Notes under the pieces: generated by a model
What the model was told of the DNA's origin: nothing
Database searches by the model: none
What the model saw: only the letters and a program-made list of their open reading frames with translations
Translations under genes and position numbers: made by a program
Shown here: piece after piece, positions 14,301 to 29,300 of the stretch
Numbering within the stretch: position 1 is the first letter of the stretch
Layout of the letters: each line of letters begins with the position of its first letter
Origin: Lepus europaeus
Lineage: Eukaryota; Chordata; Mammalia; Lagomorpha; Leporidae
DNA: 64,000 nt
NCBI RefSeq assembly: GCF_033115175.1
Contig: NC_084837.1
Span: 25,436,266 to 25,500,265, forward strand
Reading direction: 5' to 3'

Positions 14301-17300
14301 AAATAAATAAGACCTATTTAAAAAAAAAATTGCCTCCTTGAATCCATGGTTTCTAACTCTAAAAATCTGAATCTGTTTTCTATTAGTAAATTTATTTTTA
14401 TTAACTGTAGTAAAGCATAATTGTAAAATGAAAAAGACTTCTTAACTACTTTATAAAAATCTCTTTTATGGTTTTGCTAATAAAGTTTGACAATATGAGG
14501 TCTTTGGTCTTCCTAAAAATATTACTCTCTGCATCATGTTCTATTTGTCTTATTATCTTTGATATTATAAAGATTTAACGTATATTTAATAGTGTCTCTG
14601 TTTTATATTTGTCATTTGTTACGGGACGTCATTTGTTACTGTCTAAATTGCGTTTTTTCTCTTTGTATTAGATCAACCTCAAAACGGGCAGTACCACCCC
14701 CTCTGCCTCCGAAGGTGAGCTACTTTTAAACCATAAATCCTTGTTTAAATAGTTAAGCTTCAAAATAATTCTGTCAAGTTTATTCAGAATTCACTAAAAG
14801 ATATTTTAGAGGAATACAGTTTTCTTCAAGAGGGATATACGGAGATTTAAAATATATAGTAAGGAAAATTTCATGAGAAATAGAATCTTTGTAATCCCTA
14901 TTAGGAAAAGGCAAAAATTGGTTATTGCTCATTTGCAAAAATATTTGAATGAAGGGGAGCTAAAGAGTTCATCATTTATCGTTATCAGTTATTGCTGAGA
15001 CATGTTAGTAGAGTCTTGCTCCATGAAGTCATGTTCCTCATTTGTTGCTGCTTACTGAATGTTCTGTGGATTGTTTACATAGCTTTATTTTTTTATCAAA
15101 ATTGTATCAGTTGTGGGTTGAGGCTGATTAAAAACCACGAGGCAAGTTTTTAGCTGTGTAGGGAGATTTAACTCAACTCTTGCCATTTAACCCAGTGTAT
15201 GGAACTGCACAAAATGAAGAAGAGGTTCATCTGCTTCCCTCTGAAGTCTTTGCTGCCTAACGATAACTGTTAACTTTTTATCCAGATTTTTAAAATAACA
15301 TTTTTATTTTCTTATTCTAGCCAAGGATAAACAGTTACCCTGAAGACAACCTCCCAGATGAAGAAAGGTCATCAACCGTAAAACGTTGTCCTGATTCAGA
15401 GAACAGAGCTCCTCAGGTTCTCCGAAGGCAGAGCAGCCCCAGCTGTGGTCCTGTAGAGACTTCTTCTATTGGTATGGCTGGCAGTGGCAGCAGCCCTGGC
15501 GTGCACACAGCTAGATACTGTGACCTGGGTAAATAAATCAAAAGTGAAAGCCACTTAGCTCCTTTTCTAAACATTGTTTTTTCGTTAGTCTTACAATTCA
15601 AAGCTTTGTGAAGCTTCTTTAATTCCATGAAGGTTACACCCATTACTTGTAACATTAGGGAAGACAGTGGCTGTCTGTGTCTCCCAGAATAAACCCATGT
15701 ATAAGTACCAGGAGACTAGAGAGTTCTGAGGAGGGAAAGGAGAACAGAGGAGTGGCCTCCTGCAGGATGTGAAAGGGGTTGTGAGCCATCAGGAGGTGGA
15801 CCAGGAGTGCGTAAGTGCACTACAGCAGGGCGGTCTGAATCGCCTTTGGAGTTCGGTCAGTGTGAGGAAGTTTGAGATTGAAAGGGAAGGTAGGACTAAG
15901 CATAGATTAAAGGTCAGTTATCAAAAGCCTTGAGCATCAACATCATTAGGTCTTTTTTTTTTTTTCTTTTAGGAAAAGCCTTTATTCATAGAAATTGGGA
16001 CCAAAGACAGACACTTGGTTCAGTTTTTCACCCTTCATCTTTGTTACATTAAAGTAAAAGGGAAAGGAAAGATGGTCTTTTTCTTCCCTCCAGCTGCACA
16101 TTGGCTGATAAGAAACCTAAGTAACTGAACAAACACCAGACATAGTTCAATGATTGTAATTAAGAACAACCATCTTAAAGTTCGTGACTGCTAGCTTTGT
16201 TATGTTCTATATAGTACATTTTGAATAAATTAGATATGGTTCTGTGCAAATAACAAGCAGGGAATACAAATTTATTATGAATACTTTTATTGCCATGGTA
16301 TAATAATAGCAGTAAATATCTCACATGATTCCAATGATTTCGACTCAAAAATATTAATCTAATCTGGAGTCCCTCACTTTCATCACTCTACACATCCAAT
16401 TTGTCAAACATACTACTGTGTCTTCCTTTCCATCTCCCTTTTTTAAATTTTATTTAAAGGTGTGTAAATTTCATGTATTTCATATATACAGATTCAGGAA
16501 CATAGTGATACTTCCTACCCTACCCTACCTCCCACCCATGCTGCAACCCCTTCTCCTTCTTCCTCTCTTATTCCCTCTTAATTTTTATAATGATCTGCTT
16601 TCAGTTTACTTTCTATTCATAAGATTAACCTCGTGCTAAGTAGAGTTCAACAAATAGTAAGAAGACAAAAACACTGTTCCTCAATGGTAGAGACCAGGGC
16701 TATAAACAATCATCAAATCTCAAAATGCCGATTTCACTCCTATACACGTTTCATTTTTCTCGCAGTGTGGAAAGGTATTTGTTGTTTTCATAGATTAAAA
16801 ACACTGCTGAAGATGCACTGTTACATGTACAGGATCTAGGGAAAGGCACTCAAGTTAAATTAATTCATCTGACAATAGAAAATATTCCCTAATTTGGACA
16901 GGTATTGTGGCACAGCAGGTTAACTTAACTGCTTGAGTCACTTGCATCCCATATTGGGGTGTCTGGTTCAAGTCCATGCTTCCTATCTGGCTTCCTGCTA
17001 ATGCACCTAGGAGGCAGTGGGTGATAGCCCAGTACTTGGGTTCCTGCTGCCCACATCACAGACTCAAGTGGAGTTCCTGGCTCCTGGGTCCCGACTTTGG
17101 CCTGGCTGAACCCTGGCGATTGCTGGCATTTGGGAAGTGAACAGCATATAGAATATCTCTCTCTCTCTGTCTCTCCTCTCTCTCTCTCTTTTTCTCTCTC
17201 TCTCTCTCTTTGCCTTTCAAATAAACAATAAGTAAATCTAAAAATAATTTTTTCCTAATAAAGTATCACCCAAGTGGAAGATAGGTACTAAAGGAAAAAA

Positions 17301-20300
17301 AAATTTTTCAAAGAAAGTACTTTAAGTACATCATTCAACTTCTCACTGTCTCTCCTTAGGAAATGGTGATGGTATCTCAAAGCTGATGAGTGAAAATACC
17401 GAAGGGTCAGCACAAGCACCGCAGTTACCACGGAAGAAAGACAAGCGAGACTTCCCTGTAGGTATTAGCAGGTATTCTGTGATTAGCTGTAACTGATGCT
17501 GTGTTTATCATCTAAGGGGCCCATTCTCTTTAATTCATGAATTCAAATAATTAAATTTCTAAATATCTAACATGTTTTTAATGTTTAGAGGTCTTACATT
17601 AAAAATTGTCTTTTCTCACAGAAACCAGCCATCAATGGTCTTCCACCTACCCCGAAAGTACTGGTAAGGAATATTTTTATGTGAACTACTTGCCATTTTT
17701 AATCTCTTTAGGAGCAGCAGAATTATGTTTGCTATCAAATGCCTTGAACCTTTGAAAGGAAGTATATATTTTTTAAAAAGATAATAGATATATTTGCATC
17801 CTAGGGATCAAATCATACTCCTTTATTTGAGTGAATTAGTTTGAATTTGGAATGTTTTTATAAATACTGGCGGCTGTATTCCCAGATTAGCCTAGAAAGA
17901 ATAATTTAATCAGTGTGATGGCATTAATAGCTTTTCATCCAGTTGGTCATGTGGGTTAAGTGTCTTTCTATCCCTAAAGCCATTTTCACATTGTTTTCAC
18001 ATTGGACATTGGACTATATACTGGAAAGGAGTGGAGGGGCATGTTTTAATGCTACATACTGTGATCTGGGTAAATAAATCAGAAGTGAACCCTGGAAAGA
18101 AAGCCGCTTAGCTCCTTTTCTAAAGCTGTCTGTGAGGTGGTTCAACCAATCATATGAATGAGGTGCTTTATAAATTAGTTTTTATTCAGTGAAAGTCTGA
18201 TTCATAGATGTTGTCTGTTTCAGAGTTGTGCTGAAATTATAATCACAGTAATGCTCCTGAATAAAGTCATCATTGTTTCACATTAATAATTGTTAGTCTT
18301 AAAGAAAAGTAATAACTTAAAATTCCTAGGCCGGCGCCGTGGCTTAACAGGCTAATCCTCTGCCTTGCGGCACCGGCACACCGGGTTCTCGTCCCGGTTG
18401 GGGCGCCAGATTCTATCCCGGTTGCCTCTCTTCCAGGCCAGCTCTCTGCTATGGCCCGAGAAGGCAGTGGAGGATGGCCCAAGTGCTTGGGCCCTGCACC
18501 CACATGGGAGACCAGGAGAAGCACCTGGCTCCTGGCTTCGGATCAGCCCGATGAGCCGGCCGCAGCGGCCATTGGAGGGTGAACCAACGGCAAAAAGGAA
18601 GACCTTTCTCTCTGTCTCTCTCTCTCACTGTCCACTCTGCCTGTCCAAAAAAAAAAAAAAATTCCTGTACCATATTGTTGGCAAATGTAGATATTTTGAT
18701 GAATTAGTTATTTTTGCCCTAACTTAGTAGATTACAGTTGGAAAGAATGTTAGGTAAAAGGAGTAAAATTAAGTCAAAATATGAGTTTAGTTTTGGGGTG
18801 AATCCATAAATAAATGAAAAAAGGAATAAGTTTGACATTTCATAATGATCTTAGGTATTTTTTAGAAAGTATAAAATTATCAAATAATTCAATATTTCTT
18901 TCTTTATGAATAAGATGGGAGCATGTTTTTCAAAAGTTTTTGATGGCTGCCCTTTGAAAATTAATTGTGCGACATCCTGGATACATCCTGACACAAAAGG
19001 TAAAATTTCTGATTTTTGTATATATTGATAATAAAAATACTATGAGAAAGGATCTTTATAACCAGTGAACTGAAGCTTATTTTTAAAATATGACCTTAGA
19101 GGCTAAATGGTGTAGGAACCTTCAACAGTCTATATAGTTTTCACTTAAAGGTGTTAAAATTTAAGAGGGTACAGGAACTGTTCTGGACTAAAGGAGTCTA
19201 AGAAGGCATCAGAGCTGATTGCAGCCGTGGAGTTTCCTTTTCCTGTCCAAGGACATTATGGGGATAATTTGTAATCTCAATCAGTAAAATCTGGGCACTA
19301 GATCATTGTATAGTTTCAGTGTTAACATCTTGTGGCTATGTAAGACGTTTTATAAAAATGAAATATGCACTGAAATATGTAGGCGTAAAGGAGATTCATG
19401 TCTAACTTTCCTTCAGCATTTCAGAGAAGAACAAAATGTATTTATGGAGAAGGAATGATCGAGCAAAAGCGGACACATTTCACACATTGGTAGAATCTGT
19501 ACTAAGGATATACAGGAATTCTTTGTATTTATTACTTTTTCTGTATGAATGTTGTCAATGACTTCTTTAATTTAGACTTAAAGCATAATACATGCAGGCA
19601 AATATTTGGAATTAAGTAGGTCTAGGTTTGAATTCCAACCCTGTCATTGTCATGTGACTCTCAGTGTTGTCCTTTCACGATGTCATTGCTGTTTGTGCTT
19701 GCCTTGTTGGTGGAAAGGGCCTGCCTGAGGCTGCTAATTGGCAAACAGAGTTTAAGCAGCAGAGCAGTTTAGGAAATGTTTGTCTCCTTCAACACAGTAA
19801 TAAATACAGGTCATATAATGCTTTGCTTTAAAGGCCACCATTACAGAAATATAACAAAAAAATTTTAATACTAAGAAAAATTTTTTTGATTTGTATCTTT
19901 TTATTTGATATAATTTCAAACTTACCAAAAGGTTTAAAAAATGACAAGAAACTGCTGTATACTCAGAATTACCAGTTGTTTCTATTTTATCCCATATGTT
20001 TGCCCATTTTCCATCTATATAGGCATTTTTTCTTGAATACTTGAAAATAAATTGGAGACATTATTCTCTTCTTTCCTTATTCTTCAGTATGTATTTTCTA
20101 GGAATAAGAATCATCTCTTACGTATCCTCAGTACAGTCATAAAGATTGAGAAATTTATCATTGATATAATACTCTTTAACCCAAAGTCTTTCTTTAAATT
20201 TTATCATCCCAATAACATTCATTGTATCTCTGTTTTTATGCCACTAGTCCAGTATTCAATTCAAGATCACCTGTTGTTGCAATAAACTGCTTTATCTCTT

Positions 20301-23300
20301 TTACCTGTCTTTCATTTCAAACAACTAAACCTGTCCTTGTCTCTCCTGATCTCCACTTATTTTGTAAAATGTCCCTTAATTTGGATTTGTCTGATGAATC
20401 TTCATGCTTAGATTAGGTTTACATTTTTGGAGGAATAACACAAATATTATAGTGCTGTTCCCAGTGCCTCATTCAGTATTCATGACATCAGCTTGTCCAA
20501 ATACTAAAGATGTTAATGTTGATCATTTGGTTAAACTGATACATACTAACTTTTTCTGCTATCAAATTAGAATTTTTTCCTTTCTATTTATTAAGGAATT
20601 AGTGTTGTGCTACATTGAGACTTCCACTGGCTCTTGCTCATGAGACTTCGACTCATTGCTTTTAGTATCCATTGGCATTCCATCAGCAATTTCCTTTCTG
20701 TATTGTTTATTTATTTATTTATTTATTTATTTATTTTGACAGGCAGAGTTAGACAGTGAGAGAGAGAGAGAAAGGTCTTCCTTCCATTGGTTTACCCCCC
20801 CCCCCCCAAATGGCCACTACGGCCGGCATGCTGCGCCCATCTGAAGCCAGGAGCCAGGTGCTTCCTCCTGGTCTCCCGTGGGGTACAGAGCCCAAGCACT
20901 TGGGCCATCCTCCACTGCCTTCCCGGGCCACAGCAGAGAGCTGGACTGGAAGAGGAGCAACCGGGACTAGAACCCGGGGTGCCGGCACCACAGGTGGAGG
21001 AGTAGCCTAGTGAGCCGCGGCGCCATCTTCTGTATTGTATATTAACATACATTTTTATCAGTTTGAACTTGAACTTAGTTTCTTTTTTTTTTTTTTATTA
21101 AAGTTGTTTTTTTTTTTTTTTTTTTTTTTTTTTGGACAGGCAGAGTGGACAGTGAGAGAGAGAGACAGAGAGAAAGATCTTCCTTTTGTCGTTGGTTCAC
21201 CCTCCAATGGCCGCCACGGCTGGCGCGCTGCGGCAGGCGCACCACGCTGATCTGATGGCAGGAGCCAGGTGCTTCTCCTGGTCTCCCATGTGGGTGCATG
21301 GCCCAAACACTTGGGCCATCCTCCACTGCACTCCCGGGCCACAGCAGAGAGCTGGCCTGGAAGAGGGGCAACCAGGACAGAATCCGGCGCCCTGACCAGG
21401 ATTAGAACCCGGTGTGCCGGCGCCGCAAAGCGGAGGATTAGCCTAGTGAGCTGCGGCGCCGGCTTACAGTTTATTTCATTCAGTGAGATATCATCTAATC
21501 ACTTTTCATTTATTTTCGCACTTAAATTGTCCCAGAGTCTTTGGAATATCCTATGTTCTTTTGTATGGAACATTCTCATTTCCTGAGTACCTTTCTTTCT
21601 TTCTAGCACAGTAAGCTTTCTTTGTTCATCTTATACTTTCCTTGCCTCAGAATAGGAATCTTTGTTTTCTCTGAGAAGCCCTGGTTCTTTTTAGTGGAAA
21701 ATAGTATTTAGAAACCAAGATGTGGGCACTAAATGTGCTCATTGTTTCCAGTGTGTCATGATTTATAATTTGTCTTTAAGTCACATTTTCCTTGTTTAAA
21801 TGATTACTTGAGGTAGGTGTGTTGCAAACATTGATTAGTACAATAGAAAATATGAAAATTATGTTGAAGGGAGAATGATAATGGTAAGATAAAGTCTGAA
21901 TGAGTTCATCTAACCTATAATGTACCTAATTTTAAAAGATAAGGCGGAAATTGGAGAAAAGAGGTGAAGAAAACAGCATGCTTTTAGAAGATATTTTTAT
22001 TGTGGATGGGTGGCTAGCTGACTAAGTCTTAATGCTATTACAATACAAAGCGACTATTTTAGAGAATGTTTTCAGACAACGATAACAAGTTCTGGTAATT
22101 TATCAACTGTTTCAGATCAGTACATTATTTTTGGAACTGAAGATGGCATTTACACATTGAATCTCAATGAGCTGCATGAGGCAACTATGGAACAGGTAAT
22201 TTAGAATTTTAACTCAGAATTTAATTTGGATATACAGAATAAAAGTAGAATCTTAATTTTAAATCAGTGTGTTGCACTCCAATTTAATTTTTATGATTTA
22301 AGTACTTAAAGAAATGAAATTTTATTCTTCACGTTTGTCTTGAAAGATCTTTTTTTTTTCCTGAAAATATCGATAATGTCCTTAAAGACAAAATACACTG
22401 TTTATACTATTTCAGAATGCTGGAATTTGGAGGTTAAGACATAAGAGAATGGACATTAAAGAGTTTAATGATCTTTTTTTTTTTTTCCAGTTATTTCCAC
22501 GGAAGTGTACCTGGCTATATGTTATCAATAATACTTTAATGTCATTATCAGGTGTGTATGTAATGATGAAGAATAAACCATAGGCAAAGAAATGTAAATT
22601 TAGTAAACCTGAGAAATGTAATTTTAGTATTCACTATTATAAATGTAAGTCTCTCTGATCTAGTGAGGTAATGAGGACCCTCTTAGAATGGGAGTAAACT
22701 TTGAGAAGGGATCCATCTTTAGTTACATTAGCACTTCTCAGACCCACCCAGCACCACAACACCTGAGGGATAAGGCAATGACTGTCACCTGGGGACTCTC
22801 CTCCGCTGTCATGATCACATCCACCTCCATGGGGGATTGACAGTCCTGAAGGGAAAGAAGCAAAGAGTGGCACTGCGTCCTTTCTGACCTCGAGCAAGTC
22901 GCTCATCCTCTCAGGGCCTCAGTTTTCTTAATTGTCAGATGAGGATGATGAGGTAAACCGTAGCAGTCTCATGAGGCCATTGTGAAGATGAAATGAGGTG
23001 TGGTACCCGAAGTGCCTAGTCAAGTGTGAGATCTCCCAGCAGTGTTTGCTGCTGGAATTCATGTTTTTCTGCACCACATGTTCACCATCTTGTATAACAC
23101 TTCACAGTCTTCAAAGCAAGTCTAATTTTGCTTTTTGTGATTTTCTTTTCCTTTCTTTTTGGTTGTTGTAGGTTGAATGGCTGAGTGTGTGTTATTTCAC
23201 TCTTTTCTTTAAAATTTTCCCTACCAAAACATATTTGTTTACATTTTGCACTTAAGTGAATACCCGTAGGATTGCTGATAGTTAATTATTTTTTCTAATA

Positions 23301-26300
23301 GAGATTCTTCAGGAATCTGTATTTCAGCTAATGATGGCATTTATAAAGGACATATTATTTCACTATGTATAAATGGCTTCTAAAAAGCTGGGGTCTCAGA
23401 CCCAGTAAGAAATATATTACATGTTTTCTCTGATTTGTGGTAGTAATATGAACAGTACCAAAAAATGTAATGTGTATCAGTGAAATTGCCATCTTAGAAT
23501 TTGATTATTGTGCACAGCCCTTATCTGCTGAAGAGTGGTCTTTTTTACTTTTTACTTGCTGACCTCTTTATTTAGTGGAGTATTAAACCTGTGACTATAA
23601 AGTAAATTAAAAATAACATTATCATAAAAAATAAGCTTAAACGCAATTCTTTTGCATTAACAGTTCTGAAGTATAGGCATATACAGTTATCTTTCTTAAA
23701 TTATCTTGCTATTTTTATTCCTAATTATCTTTGTCTTTGGAAATAAAAAAAGTTACATCAGCTACACTTTATGTATTTGTAAAATTACTATGAGAAAGCA
23801 GGGGGAAAGTAAGCCTGTAGGTTAATTCTTTCCATGACCTACTTAAAATGACTCATAAAACTGAAAATAGATATGCAGCAGAGCTCAATAGCAGAAAACA
23901 TTCACATGCATGTACATATACGTTTAGCTGTCCAGCTACCTAAGTAGCTAACTGTATACATACGGGCAATGGAAAGAGGAGGGGCATTGTCGTGTTAAGT
24001 GGAGTGCTCCTAGTCTGAGAGAATTTGAGAATTTAGTTGCTGATAAGTATATTTTCTAATACCAGAAGGATAGATAATGTTCTGTATTGCAGTATTACCA
24101 TACCATGCATAATGAATTAAGGTATTTACCATATCACACCCTGCTTAACACAGCTGCATTTCTGATTCTGTCGAGATGTACCCTTGTTATCCTGTATTGT
24201 GGCTTATAATATTGGTTTGCTTTACTTTTGTTAGTTTTTAAATCTGTTTTATCTGAGAATTCATTCACAGTCACTTTAAATCACAGTCAGTTTCCTGTGT
24301 TATACTGAAATAATCACATGGGCATTGCTCTATGTCAGTCCATACAGTAAGGTTTTGTATAACAGTGTTTGCCAGTTTCTTTTACTATGCAGGCATCATT
24401 GAGGTATATGTATTCTGCACAAATCACCTGTTAGAATACACCTGATTTGTGTATTTCAAAACAGAAATCTGTTTGCTTTAAAAAATTATTTTACCTATTA
24501 TTATTTTTCAAAATAGTATTAACTGAGATTTTATGTGTGTTTTTCTATATTGCTTGGCTTTTGGAACATTACTGGACCCTCATTTTAGAAGGTAATTGCA
24601 TTTTCTTTAACTTAAAAATTGTGTTTCAAAAAAAAAAAAAGTTTAAAAAAAAAAAAAAAAGCTGGCGCCGTGGCTTAACAGGCTAATCCTCCGCCTTGCG
24701 GCGCTGGCACACCGGGTTCTAGTCCCGGTTGGGGCGCCGGATTCTATCCCGGTTGCCTCTCTTCCAGGCCAGCTCTCTGCTATGGCCCGAGAATGCAGTG
24801 GAGGATGGCCCAAGTGCTTGGGCCCTGCACCCCATGGGAGACCAGGAGAAGCACCTGGCTCCTGGCTTCAGATCAGTGAGATGTGCCGGCCGCAGCGGCC
24901 ACTGGAGAGTGAACCAGCAGCAAAAAGGAAGACCTTTCTCTCTGTCTCTCTCTCTCACTATCCACTCTGCCTGTCAAACATTTAAAAAAAAAAAAAAGTT
25001 TAAAAAAAAAAATCGTGTTTCTACTCTGTAAATAATTCTAATAAAAATAACATTTCTCTTTTACAGGAAAAACCTTTCAGCTCTACTCTCATAATCTTAT
25101 AGCTCTGTTTGAACAAGCCAAAAAACCAGGATTAGCTGCCCATATTCAGACTCATAGGTTTCCAGACCGCATACTGCCAAGGTACAGATCATTCTGGTAC
25201 TACTGAGAATGACAGAAATTAGTGTTTATTTTTAAGACAACCAGTTTAAAAAAAAATTCCTTTGTCTTAATTTTCAAAGGTACTTTAGACTAAACTACAT
25301 GCCATCTAGAATTCACCACCTGACTGTCCATGAGAGTCACCTGTGGAGGCATTTTGATAATACACATTCTCAGGCCCTACCTCAGTCTTACTAAATCAGG
25401 TTGGGTGGAGTCATAGAGTCCAAGGAAGGTTTTTGTTTTTTGTTTTTTGTGTTTTTTTTTTTTTATTCTTTGTATCTGTTTCAGATACAGCTGGTTGATA
25501 AATCAATGTTTGCCAGTAAATAATTGTGTGTGTGTGGGTGTGTGTGTGGTGGGCATCAGCCTGGATGTTAAGCTACCCCATGTTATATACTGAAGTACTG
25601 GATTTAATAAAAGCTCCACTCTTTAGGCCAGTGTTGTGGCATAGTAGGTTAAGCCTCCACGTGTGATACTGACATCCCATATGGGTGCCAGTTTGAGACC
25701 TGGCTCCTCTACTTCTGATCTAGCTCCCGCTAATATGCTAGGAAAGCAGCAGGAGATAGCCCAAGTGCTTGGGCCTATACACCTGCTTGGGGACCCAGAA
25801 GAAGCTCCAGGTTTCTGGCTTCAGCCTGGGCCATTGCAGCCATTTAGGGAGTGAACCAGCAGATGGAAGCCCGCCCGCTCGCTGGCTCGCTCTCTCTCTC
25901 TCTTTCTCTCTCTCTCTACCTTTCCTTCTTTTTTTCTGTATCTTTGACTTTCAAATAAATCTTTAAAAAAAAAAATCTCCACTCCTAACTCGGGCTTCTT
26001 GCTAATACCCTGGGAGCAGTGGTGACAATTCATAAAGCTGGGTTGCTGCTCAGCATCTGAGGCTGTTGCAAATATTTGGGATTGAACCAGCAGATGGGAG
26101 CTTACATTTTCATTGTCTGTCTGTTTCTCTCTGCCTCTCAGTAAATAAATAAAATGTTTAAATAAATAAGTCACTCTAACCACTGCAGTAGATACATTGT
26201 TACTGTCTTATGTTTTCAGAAAGTTTGCTTTAACAACAAAGATTCCTGATACAAAAGGCTGCCACAAATGTTGCATAGGTGAGTAAGTGCTATTTCTCTA

Positions 26301-29300
26301 ACTGGGTAGTTAGACCTTAAAGCATTTTTAAAATTATCTGAAGAGTTTCATAGTTCTTGAATCTTTTTGGTAAAGAGTTAAAGTGTCATCGAAGCACGAG
26401 AATGTATAATGCTTGGAACTAATGGCCTTACTGTTTTCTCAGAGCGTAGTATTCTGGAGTTTTTAAACTGTGGTCTCTGAGTCTATATCTCTGTTAATAT
26501 CCTGGCTTTCATTTAACACCCAGCATCTACCAGTTACTCGGGAACGTTGTTTACAGGATTTTAGCCAACTTTCAAGTTAGAAGAGTCCACACAAGACCTC
26601 CACTTCCCTCTGATAGCATTTGCAACCTTGAGGGTGGGGAGGTTTCCCAAAACTACCCTTAGATTGAAAATTTTTCTCGAAGGACTCAGAGAACTCACTG
26701 AGAGGAGTTATGCTCATGGTTACATGGGCTCATTACCAGGGAAAGGACGCAAGTTAGAATCAGCCAAGGGAAGAAGAGGACGCAGGGTCCAGAAAAAGTG
26801 CCGCAGGTGGCACTTTGACTGCCCTGGGAAATGAAGGAAGTGCCTGGAAGAACACATGCGTGTTGTCCAGCAAGGAAGCTGTGCAGAGTTCTTATTGGGA
26901 CTCCGTCAGAAGTGCGTGATGGATCGCCTCCACGGCTGATCTCAGGATGCAGCCCCTCCAGAGGACGGCTAGTCCTGTGTGACCTAAAGACCCCACCCGA
27001 AGTCATACAAGTTGTCAGACTAGCCAGTGGCCTGAAGTCCACAGAGAGACTCCTGTCAATCCCAACATTCCAAAGGCTCAAGGATTCTGTTTCCCAGAAA
27101 TGGGAAGACAGAAAACTCCTCAGGGGCAAGATTAAATTGTATGCTATGTAATTATCTTATTAAACTTCTTAATCAACTTCAGGACACTGATCTTCACTGT
27201 CACTAGTAAGAAACACCTCCACGTCCAGTGACTTCAGATCTTGGGCTCCTAACTTCCTGTTTATTCCTTTGTCTGATCAAAGAACAGAAGAATTAATAGT
27301 TACCCAGAGTAATGGGAGGAGGAGGAGGAGTAGGTGAGGCCATAAATGGCACAGTGGGGATGGTGCTGGGCCCGGTGTGAGCCTGTCTGTCTGCTTCTGG
27401 GCAGCAGTGGCCCCGCTGGTGGCTGCCCGGACTCAGAGCCCAGCTTCAGGTTCACTGCGCTCCAACCCACTGTGCCCTCCATCCCACCAAGACCCCATCG
27501 TCTGATCCTGGGTCCTGGTCTTGGTGTCCATCCACCAGGACTCTGCTGAGTGCTTTTGGACAGATGACAGCCCTGAACACAGTCCTAGAGAGTGGGAGTG
27601 TCACAGTCACTGGCTGTGTTGGGGAAGTTTCTTACTATGTGTGTCAGTTTCCCTGTGTGAAAACACGGCAATGATAACAGAAGCATCCACCTTCCAGGGC
27701 TGCTGTAAAGGCTCAGGGAGAATGGTACCTGGCCCTGAAAAAAAAAAGTTACTCAGAGTAGTCGATATGCTCTGAATAAAAACATTTAGACACAAACTAC
27801 ATGTATAAGCACGTTTTGTCACCATTTTTCTGGGGAGAATCATGTCCATATTGGTTCACACATTGCCAAGATCAATGACTCAAAAAGGTCTAGAAGCTTA
27901 CAATCTAAGATTTAAACTCATAAATAATACTGCAGAACTGAATGGAAACAGTTGCTTTTGCAATCAGTCTGTTTTTAACGATAGGGGTCAAATTGGGGAG
28001 AAAGAAATACCAGTAAGATTTTTTTGTAAATTTGAGCCAGGGAAGTTCTATCAAGATGAATACATACATACAGATGAGTTAATTATTTTCATCTTGGCTT
28101 AGACATCTTATACGGGAAATGAAATCATGCATTTCAATTGCCTAGACTTTCTTGGACAATTTGTCCCTTTAAGTCAGGTTACTTACAAAGCAGGTTTTTA
28201 ACATTCCATGTGGTGTCTTCAAAAAGTTTATGGAAAATGCATATTATAAACAGTTTTGTATGGTTTTCAAAATATTTTTGCAGCAAAATAAAATTTCGAA
28301 ATCCATTTTTCCATGAGCTTTTTAATAGTCTTCCTGGGTACTAGTTGAAGTGTTTCAGTCTTACTGTATTGTTCTGACAGGAGCCTGCATTGTGATGCAG
28401 CTGTTTAAGCTGCTTCCTGCAACCCCAGCCTTTCATATTAGAACACCCAGCCAAGTCCCAGCTTCTCCACTTCTGATCCAGCTCCCTGCCAGTGTGCTTG
28501 GGAAAGCAGGGAAGGATGGCCCAAGTACTTGAGCCCTTGCCACCTATGTGGGGGACCCGGATGGAATTCTAGCCTCCCAGCTTCCACCGGGCCTAGTCCT
28601 GGCTGTTTTGGCCTTTTGGGGAGTGAACCAGTGAATAGAAGATATCGCTCCCTGTCTGTCTGTCTGTCTCTGTGTCACTCTGCCTGTAAAATAAATAATC
28701 TTAAGAGAGAGAATGTGGCATAGTAAAGGTATTTAGAAATCAATATATGTAATTTAAAAATTTAAGTAAGTGAAAAGGAAAAGAATAACAAAGTCTTTCT
28801 TTCTTGCCTGTTCTTGTCTTCATAGTTAACAGAATCAGAACTTTTTCTTTAACAGTTAACTAATCACTTTCAGTAGTTTCTTCTTCTGTATTTTGGTTTT
28901 GATATCAGATCATATTTCATTGTTTTTTATTCCCTGTATGTCCCTCCTTTATAATAAGAGTTAAGTTAAACTTGAGGCGAACATCATTCATTTGTTGCTT
29001 TTAGTTAAACTAACTAAATACAAAGATACTTGTGTTCTGAGTATGTCTTGATTTTTTGTTGGTTTCCAGTCAGAAATCCATACACGGGACATAAATACCT
29101 CTGTGGAGCTTTACAGTCTGGAATTGTTCTACTTCAGTGGTATGAGCCAATGCAGAAATTCATGTTGATAAAGGTATATGTTACTTTGTTTATTTACATT
29201 CTTTAGAAAATGCTAGTTTATGACTCAAGCTAAGATTATAAGACCCCTTTATTACTGTCTACAGAGTGAGCATATCTGTCATTGTGTATGTATTTGACTT

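Noticed and set aside
26695-27151. Open frames of 106 and 144 codons on opposite strands
   Set aside because: They overlap each other, match no protein I know, and lie in a probable old LTR within an intron.
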